DNA of 38,923 nt. It comes from a virus. This document shows, piece by piece, positions 31,168-36,948 of the stretch; position 1 is the stretch's first letter, and every line of letters starts with the position of its first letter. The notes below the pieces were generated by a model. It worked only from the letters and a program-made list of their open reading frames with translations, was not told the DNA's origin and searched no databases. The position numbers were made by a program, and so were the translations under genes. The stretch covers positions 1-38,923 of IMG/VR virus record IMGVR_UViG_3300044678_002102; one strand, given 5' to 3'.

Positions 31168-31170
31168 ATT

Positions 31171-32379
31171 TTAATCTAACCAACTTAAATCAATTGGTTT
31201 ATCATCATCTGTTGTCGTTGTTGTTTGTATTATTGGTAAAACATCAACTGCACCTTTATTCCCATCTCCACCATATATAATCATTTCAATAAATTCATCA
31301 AAATATTCCATTGGATTTACCATTTCACCTTCAAATTTAACTTCCTTCTTTCCATCAATAACACCATCATACATAATCATATTATACATTAATATTTCAT
31401 CGTTTGCCAATTTGTTGAAATTTTTGATTATGATATTATATAACCATCTTTCATATTTTTTTATAGTTGATTCAGTTACTTCACCTTTTTCATTGGTTGG
31501 TAATCTTTTTTCTTTTATAAATTGATTAATTGCTGTATCAATGTGAGGTTTAATATGATAATTAAGTCCTAAACTTATTTGTTTACCTGTAAGCATATTT
31601 CTTATTTCATGGTCATGAACATCAGTTGTTTTTACAAGAGCATCTTTTACAAATTTATCTTTTGACATATAAAGATAAGTTAGAAAATCCTCACCAACTT
31701 TTTCTAATTCGTGCATTAATAAAGGAAAGTTAGGGGCTCTAACTACTAATATATGAGCTTTAGGATTCGTTGGGTCATCAACAATTTCACAATACGCAGC
31801 AACACCTGACGCGTTTTTTGCCATTTCCTCCAATTGAGCTAAATTATCATTATAAAAAACCGTTGCGGATTTGCCAAAATTTTTATATTTTTCAACTAAT
31901 TGTGGATTTATATTTTCAATATCATTTAAAAATTCTTTATCATTTTCAAAATCAAAACCACGATTCCAGCTATTACCTTGTGTTATAGCATTTTGAAAAT
32001 TTCTTCCTTTTATTCGTTCATTAAATAATGGGTCTTTTTTTTGTGCTTGCTCTATTTCTTCAGGTGTAACCTTTTCTTGAGGTCTTCTAGCGGCTGGTGT
32101 TGTTGAAATTTGAACATCTAACGAAACTAATCCCTCGTCTATCTTTTCTTTAATCTCATAAAAATTTTCTAAAAATTTATCAATGGCCAATTGGACTAAT
32201 TGTCTTTTGTATGGTGCTTCCTTATTTGGTAACCCACGCATTAAATTTCCCATTTCATAGCTACTACCACCTTCAGTTTTGTTGGTATTATATTTTCTAA
32301 TTTGAGCCACGTTTATTTTTTCCATTGATTCTTTACTGATAAAATCATCAATTGGGGCTTCATACAAAATTCTTTTCAT
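31171..32379 (-). CDS. Hypothetical virion-region protein
   Basis: A 402-aa, mainly helical, charged protein. It starts MKRILYEAPIDDFISKE; I-L-Y-E followed by Ala is a possible very short protease site. It contains AHILVVRAPNFPLLMHELEK, then VGEDFLTYLYMSKDK, VHDHEIRNMLTGKQISLGLN and YHIKPHI. The C-terminus is a Thr run and DDDKPIDLSWLD. I do not recognise the family. It is upstream of terminase and separated from it by a strong terminator. Confidence 0.5.
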   Translation of the reverse strand: MKRILYEAPIDDFISKESMEKINVAQIRKYNTNKTEGGSSYEMGNLMRGLPNKEAPYKRQLVQLAIDKFLENFYEIKEKIDEGLVSLDVQISTTPAARRPQEKVTPEEIEQAQKKDPLFNERIKGRNFQNAITQGNSWNRGFDFENDKEFLNDIENINPQLVEKYKNFGKSATVFYNDNLAQLEEMAKNASGVAAYCEIVDDPTNPKAHILVVRAPNFPLLMHELEKVGEDFLTYLYMSKDKFVKDALVKTTDVHDHEIRNMLTGKQISLGLNYHIKPHIDTAINQFIKEKRLPTNEKGEVTESTIKKYERWLYNIIIKNFNKLANDEILMYNMIMYDGVIDGKKEVKFEGEMVNPMEYFDEFIEMIIYGGDGNKGAVDVLPIIQTTTTTDDDKPIDLSWLD

Positions 32380-32397
32380 TTTATATAATTTTAATAA

Positions 32398-33666
32398 CTA
32401 AATATTATTTCTTCTGTTTAAAATTTCATTTATTTTATCCAAGTTTCTTCTAAAACTTTCCGTAAATTTTGATGTATTTTTAGGACCAGCTTTTGGTAAC
32501 CTTAATGTGTCTGGATCAATAGTACTATGTTTGTCAACATCTGGTGTAAATTTACCAAATTTTTTTATTCTAGGTCCACTATCACTACTAGTATCTGTAC
32601 CATAAGATGTCTCTACCCCAAATTGTGATTTACCACCTCCTTCTTTTTTATTAAGTTTTAAATCTATTATACAATCATTACATTCACTATATGTTTCAAT
32701 TATTCCAAAATCACTAGGTTCTTTTCTAACCATTTTGATAACTTGAACACAATAGTTACTTCCACCATCACTAATCATATAAATGTCACTAGGACTAGTA
32801 GATTTTTTTGGTTTAATATAAAATGTTTGTCCTGTCTCACAATCTTCTACCTCAGCAACTTTTGATAACTCTCTTTTGGTTTCAAAGTCAGTTTCAGTAT
32901 CAAATGTAGTCACTTGTTCACCATATAATGATTCCCCTAATTCACTACCATAATAAAAATCTTCATTCAAACCTTTTTTACGTTTGATTTTAGATTCAAT
33001 TAGTTTTAATAAATCTCTTTTTTTCATAGTTGGTTTTAAATTTTTTTCAATTATTTTTTCAATATTTTCTTTTGTTAAATTACCGATTGTTTTACCCATA
33101 GCATTATTGGCATAAACACTTGATAGTTTATCAAAATAATTTGCCATTGTGAACTCCTCGTTTGTTTTTTTCTTTTTGTATTTTACAGTCTTTTCAGGAT
33201 GTTTTTTTTCTGGCATTTTTTCATATTGTTTCTTTGATGTACTATCTGAAAATTCTTTTGCCATTTTACACCACTTACAATCTTCACTTTTGCATTTTTT
33301 ACAACGTGCCCAAAATAATCCTTGTTGAGCCTTAGACTCAAATTTTTCATCAATTTCTTCAGTTTCTGTTACAGGTTTCCCACTTGTTGGTGTAACTGTC
33401 GCAACACCACCTTGATTAGTAACTTTTACATTATTGATGTCTACTTCACCCCCCGCAGGTATTTTATAAGCAGTTGTCGCTGGTATAGTTACTTTTTGTA
33501 CATTAGTAGATGCTGCTTGTTCTTTCGTCTCTTTTCTCTTTGACATTTTCTCAAAAAGAAAATTAATTTTACTTTCAGTCAATGATGAAATAAACTCAGG
33601 TTTAAACCCATTATCTAACAACATACCAATTTTTTTATTAAGATTCATATTGAACTTTTTTTTCAA
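32398..33666 (-). CDS. Hypothetical protein with CxxC-x4-CxxC knuckle
   Basis: A 422-aa protein. The start may be ATG 33666 or 33648 (smaller overlap with the previous gene). Residues 28-40 (SLTESKINFLFEK) resemble the packaged-protein leaders. SKAQQGLFWARCKKCK, then SEDCKWCKMAKEFSDSTSKK (residues 111-146) looks like a DUF3008-type 'SKAQQRxF...SMSKK' segment into which a Cys122/125/130/133 knuckle is inserted. LLKLIESKIKRKKGLNE (219-235) is a second leader-like site. A 'CETGQTFYI...NYC...C..C' region follows. Probably a virion-processed protein; function unknown. Confidence 0.5.
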   Translation of the reverse strand: MKKKFNMNLNKKIGMLLDNGFKPEFISSLTESKINFLFEKMSKRKETKEQAASTNVQKVTIPATTAYKIPAGGEVDINNVKVTNQGGVATVTPTSGKPVTETEEIDEKFESKAQQGLFWARCKKCKSEDCKWCKMAKEFSDSTSKKQYEKMPEKKHPEKTVKYKKKKTNEEFTMANYFDKLSSVYANNAMGKTIGNLTKENIEKIIEKNLKPTMKKRDLLKLIESKIKRKKGLNEDFYYGSELGESLYGEQVTTFDTETDFETKRELSKVAEVEDCETGQTFYIKPKKSTSPSDIYMISDGGSNYCVQVIKMVRKEPSDFGIIETYSECNDCIIDLKLNKKEGGGKSQFGVETSYGTDTSSDSGPRIKKFGKFTPDVDKHSTIDPDTLRLPKAGPKNTSKFTESFRRNLDKINEILNRRNNI

Positions 33667-34045
33667 ACTCTAAAACGATATCTCTTTCGTATAGTTTATT
33701 TTTAACACTTTCAATAGTATCACCAAATCTAAAAACTAATCTTTTTTGAATATCAAAATTAACTTGTTCTGATTCGTTTTCCCAAGCCAAGGCAATAACA
33801 TCATCCATTCCATCTATTATTGAAAATATATCAGAATTTTGTAAAACTTCAAAATCTAAAACATTTTTCAATACTCCAACTTTAGTAACAAATTCTATAT
33901 TTGGTGGAGATGGATAACCATTCGCAGGTTTACTATCCCAAGATTCTCCCCAAATATCTTTAATACTATCAGAAAAAATAAACTCGTATAAATTCTCACC
34001 TTTATAATTTGAACCTAACTTATTTACATAAATCAATAAACTCAT
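33638..34045 (-). CDS. Hypothetical protein
   Basis: A 135-aa protein. Pattern: MSLLIYVNKLGSNYKGENLY, then EFIFSDSIKDIWGESWDSKP and GYPSPPNIEFVTKVGVLKNV. It looks like a conserved globular protein of T4-like phages but no function is recognised. It overlaps the upstream gene by 4 bp (ATGA) and the downstream one by up to 29 bp, so the three are translationally linked. Confidence 0.55.
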   Translation of the reverse strand: MSLLIYVNKLGSNYKGENLYEFIFSDSIKDIWGESWDSKPANGYPSPPNIEFVTKVGVLKNVLDFEVLQNSDIFSIIDGMDDVIALAWENESEQVNFDIQKRLVFRFGDTIESVKNKLYERDIVLEFEKKVQYES

Positions 34046-35259
34046 ATTACATTACCCTTTGGACTTACTCTTACTCTTTCATATTCATTTTCAAAAACTA
34101 AATACCCTTGTTTGTTTTTACCCAAAAGTTTAAAATCATTATTTTCATTAATAAATTTAACTGATTGAGTTTCTTGTCTAAATGATTCAGATAGTTTTTG
34201 AATTTTTGAAATTAAATTATTTGGTTTGTATTGTTGTTTTACACCAAAATATTTACTCAAAACTTTATCTACCTTAGATTCAGAAAAAACTTCCTCAAAA
34301 ACATCTTCAATAGATTGATGTTTATTTTTTCTAGCTCCGTGTATACGATATTCTGCCATTTCACCACTTGGTGGAGGTGGAGGAGGTGTCATACTTTCAC
34401 CAGGTACTGGAGGTGGGGGCATAGCCCCTTCTTCATCACCCATATCAGGCATTTCTTCATCACCCATATCAGGCATTTCTTCACCTTCATCTTCACCGCC
34501 CTCAAATTTAGACATAATTTCATCCAAATCATCATTATCCAATGATTCTAAATCTAATGCAGATAGAACTGAATTAATAACATATTTTGTATTTTCTGAT
34601 GTCATTTCATTTTCTTCATTAGATAAGAATTCTCTAATTTTTTGTGCTAACCTGCCAGTTGTTTTTTGAATTGTTTTAAAAGTAACTTCTTCTTCATCAC
34701 CCTCATCATCATCTTCCATATCCATTGGTTCTTCAGGTTCAGGCATTGGTTCTTCTGGCATAGGTGGCATATCACCTTCAGGTGCTGGAGGCATATCAGT
34801 TGGAGGTGCTGGTGCTGGTGCTGGTGCGGGTGCTGGTGCTGGTGCTGGTGCTGGTGCTGGTGCTTCTTGTTCTTCCAAATCTAAAACATATTCCATATCT
34901 TCATCACTTTCAACAAATAATGAAATATTTTTTGTTTGACCCTCATTTAAGTTTACTTCTTTTGTAATAAAATTCAAACGTTTCAATGCTTGAGAATATG
35001 AAGGATAAAATCTTCTATTTTTGATTGGTTCAATATATTCGGCAGTTGATTCATAAAGTCCTTTTTTAATTACATATCCAGTTTTTTCTTTAACAATATG
35101 ATATGTATTTCCATCTGCCAAGGTCTTTCTATATTCATTAGATGAAACTTCATTAATAGGTTTTGGTGTAATAAGATTATATTGAGATATCTCAATCATT
35201 CTTCTTATTTTATCCATTCCTTCTAATTTTTCACTACCAATAGGTCTTAATTTTCCCAT
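34042..35259 (-). CDS. Acidic, Pro-rich hypothetical virion-region protein
   Basis: The ATG at 35259 (MGKLRPIGSEKLEGMDKIRR) is preferred over 35301 because the octamer at 35279 would otherwise lie inside the gene. That gives 405 aa. Residues about 20-130 are a conserved-looking domain containing PINE and LNE sites, NTYHIVKEKTGYVIKKGLYE and RRFYPSYSQALKRLNFI. A linker of about ten Ala-Pro pairs follows, then very acidic PEEPMPEPEEP / DDDEGDEEE stretches and two MPDMGDEE repeats. A C-terminal globular part ends ENEYERVRVSPKGNVI. Possibly a core or internal head protein; unproven. Confidence 0.5.
   Translation of the reverse strand: MGKLRPIGSEKLEGMDKIRRMIEISQYNLITPKPINEVSSNEYRKTLADGNTYHIVKEKTGYVIKKGLYESTAEYIEPIKNRRFYPSYSQALKRLNFITKEVNLNEGQTKNISLFVESDEDMEYVLDLEEQEAPAPAPAPAPAPAPAPAPAPPTDMPPAPEGDMPPMPEEPMPEPEEPMDMEDDDEGDEEEVTFKTIQKTTGRLAQKIREFLSNEENEMTSENTKYVINSVLSALDLESLDNDDLDEIMSKFEGGEDEGEEMPDMGDEEMPDMGDEEGAMPPPPVPGESMTPPPPPPSGEMAEYRIHGARKNKHQSIEDVFEEVFSESKVDKVLSKYFGVKQQYKPNNLISKIQKLSESFRQETQSVKFINENNDFKLLGKNKQGYLVFENEYERVRVSPKGNVI
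34800..34862 (-). repeat. Ala-Pro hexanucleotide repeat
   Basis: About ten tandem copies of ggtgct (plus strand; one ggtgcg variant) encode alternating Ala-Pro, likely a stiff extended linker. Prone to length variation by slippage. Confidence 0.85.
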
Positions 35260-35278
35260 AATTTTTTTGTTTTTATAA

Positions 35279-35286
35279 TATAAATA
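35279..35286 (-). promoter_or_regulatory. Putative late promoter octamer TATTTATA
   Basis: ATATATTTATATTATAAAAAC lies 19 nt from the ATG at 35259. It would drive the three overlapping genes 35259 to 32398. Confidence 0.5.
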
Positions 35287-35297
35287 TATTGAAATAA

Positions 35298-36041
35298 TCA
35301 ATTCTTTTCTTTTTCCGCTAAAGAAAGTTTTTTGTCAATAACTTTTGTTGGTGTATTATATAATTTCTCAATATAACCATTACGTCTCAAAACTTTAAAG
35401 ACTAAATTTTCTAACCCCAATTCACCAGATTTATCTAAACCACTTATTCTATATTTTTTTAATTTATCTTTAATCACTTTTACACCATTACGAATTGTTT
35501 CAATATCTTCACCTTCCAAATGTTTAATTAAATTATCAATAATTCGCATCCATTTTTTAACGTTAATTGTAATGTCTTCATTACTAGCTTTCATTTTTTC
35601 TTTGGTTGGTTTTTTAATCCATTCATCATTTAGAATAGAATAAATACCACCACTAACACCTTTATCATCAATACCCTCAACATATGTTTCAACATCATAA
35701 CCAAAAATTTTTATGTTTCTTTTTTGATTAAAAACTATTTTTTTTAAGTCAAAATACTCGACATACATATCTTTAAGTTTATCTGAAAATTGTTTGTAAT
35801 CTACTAATATATGTAAATCAACATCCGAATATTCTGACCAATTATAATTTGCGATTGAACCTTTAACAATAATATCATCAATTACTACATCCACCCCAAA
35901 AGAATCAATGAATTGATTTGCAATTTCTAGTAAATGTTTTCTAACATTTGGATTCATTCTTGAACCTCCATCAACCCAAATTTTTGGTTGTAATGTTGAA
36001 TTTAATTTAAAACTAGATATAACTTTATTTAAACTTTCCAT
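35298..36041 (-). CDS. Pol-beta-like nucleotidyltransferase
   Basis: A 247-aa protein with the nucleotidyltransferase signature VKGSIANYNWSEYSDVDLHI (Gly61-Ser62 and Asp73-x-Asp75). A candidate third carboxylate lies on the strand FGYDVETYVEG near residues 113-123. The C-terminal 100 residues are basic and helical. The fold transfers NMP to RNA, protein, sugar or antibiotic; MNT-type antitoxins share it, but no HEPN partner is adjacent. A variant octamer (TATTTATC) lies only 4 nt upstream of the ATG, so its promoter is uncertain. Confidence 0.75.
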   Translation of the reverse strand: MESLNKVISSFKLNSTLQPKIWVDGGSRMNPNVRKHLLEIANQFIDSFGVDVVIDDIIVKGSIANYNWSEYSDVDLHILVDYKQFSDKLKDMYVEYFDLKKIVFNQKRNIKIFGYDVETYVEGIDDKGVSGGIYSILNDEWIKKPTKEKMKASNEDITINVKKWMRIIDNLIKHLEGEDIETIRNGVKVIKDKLKKYRISGLDKSGELGLENLVFKVLRRNGYIEKLYNTPTKVIDKKLSLAEKEKN

Positions 36042-36073
36042 AAATGATAAATATTAGTACACCACTATAATTA

Positions 36074-36316
36074 TCACAATCTTTTGTATTTATATACTTT
36101 TGCTATTTTGGAATTAAAAAACTTACCTTGGGATTCCGACATCCTAAATTGGGTATACAATTGATGAGGAACATTTTCATAGGAATATATGAGTCCGTTG
36201 TTAAATTCAACAACTAACTCTTTTGATTCTGTATCAAATTCTGTCTTTCTAATATTACTTGACTGAATTTCATTAATAATTTTTGTACCTCTGATTTCTT
36301 CTCTTAATATTGCCAT
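36074..36316 (-). CDS. KTSC domain protein
   Basis: An 80-aa protein that fits the KTSC domain: SSNIRKTEFDTESKELVVEF, then NNGLIYSYENVPHQLYTQFR and SQGKFFNSKIAKVYKYKR. The domain is small, found alone in phages and bacteria or fused to lysyl-tRNA synthetase; its function is not well defined. It is placed just after a terminator. Confidence 0.78.
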   Translation of the reverse strand: MAILREEIRGTKIINEIQSSNIRKTEFDTESKELVVEFNNGLIYSYENVPHQLYTQFRMSESQGKFFNSKIAKVYKYKRL

Positions 36317-36324
36317 AATTTTTA

Positions 36325-36355
36325 AATTTAAAAACCCCTCAATTTAGAGGGGTTA
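36325..36355 (-). terminator. Terminator after the UVR gene
   Basis: An 8-bp stem AACCCCTC / GAGGGGTT with a 6-nt loop, followed on the minus strand by TTTAAATTT. It begins 4 bp after the UVR gene stop. Confidence 0.75.
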
Positions 36356-36358
36356 TGA

Positions 36359-36793
36359 TTAGTTTATTTTTTTTAATTCATCTCGGATTTCAATTGCCCT
36401 TTCAAAATTTTGTTCTTTAATCGCAACATCTAACTCTTTTTTCAAATCTTTGACCTTAGATGAGTTATTTTCAAGTTCTTTAATTTTATCTCTTAATCTT
36501 GCCGCTTCCTCAAAATCTTGATTTGATACACATTCATTTAATTTAGATTTCAACTCATTAACTTCACTCTTATCGCTAAATGGTGGATTAGTAAAAATGA
36601 AACTAATAGTTGTAAATAACCCATCATTAGATTCTTTAATCGACTTTCTATATTTCTTCATTTCGTTTGAAATGTCATCTGGATTTAATGCTTTTAAAAA
36701 TCCATCCATAGGTGTATTAAATTTTTGATTGTCTTGATTGAAAAATTGATTGAAAAATTCCTCGAATCTTTTATGAAAATCTTTTCCGTTCAT
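36359..36793 (-). CDS. UVR-domain protein (McsA/ClpC-partner-like)
   Basis: A 144-aa protein. Residues 1-75 are a Phe/Asn-rich start (KRFEEFFNQFFNQDNQKF) and a short linker. Residues 78-106 (LKSKLNECVSNQDFEEAARL then RDKIKELE) and 116-143 (LKKELDVAIKEQNFERAIEI then RDELKKI) are two tandem UVR motifs (L-x-x-A/C-x-x-x-x-D/N-F-E-x-A-x-x-x-R-D). UVR motifs mediate protein contacts in UvrB/UvrC, ClpC and its adaptor McsA. It is divergent from a ClpC-like gene that itself has a UVR motif, so it is a candidate adaptor. It has a near-consensus sigma70-type promoter. Confidence 0.72.
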   Translation of the reverse strand: MNGKDFHKRFEEFFNQFFNQDNQKFNTPMDGFLKALNPDDISNEMKKYRKSIKESNDGLFTTISFIFTNPPFSDKSEVNELKSKLNECVSNQDFEEAARLRDKIKELENNSSKVKDLKKELDVAIKEQNFERAIEIRDELKKIN

Positions 36794-36835
36794 AATAATA
36801 TATTTTTTAAAGTTTATTTTTATTGTTATAATTCA

Positions 36836-36864
36836 ATTATATATCAATTAAATTAACTAGTCAA
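36836..36864 (-). promoter_or_regulatory. Sigma70-like promoter for the UVR gene
   Basis: On the minus strand TTGACT (36859-36864), a 17-nt spacer, then TATAAT (36836-36841): 11 of 12 bases match the E. coli consensus with ideal spacing. The leader before the ATG is about 36 nt. Such promoters resemble T4 early promoters. Confidence 0.6.
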
Positions 36865-36903
36865 GAATAAAAATAATATTAACAAATTGTCAGTTTAACA
36901 TAG

Positions 36904-36931
36904 TTGAAAATGTAAAAATAAATATTATAAT
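36904..36931 (+). promoter_or_regulatory. Sigma70-like promoter for the ClpC-like gene
   Basis: TTGAAA (36904-36909), a 16-nt spacer, TATAAT (36926-36931), then the ATG at 36949. It is divergent from the promoter of the UVR gene within the same 155-bp gap. Confidence 0.55.
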
Positions 36932-36948
36932 TAATTAAAAAGAAAAAT

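Noticed and set aside
35298-36316. MNT/HEPN-type toxin-antitoxin pair (nucleotidyltransferase plus KTSC gene)
   Set aside because: The neighbour is a KTSC protein, not a HEPN protein, and no RX4-6H motif is seen nearby.
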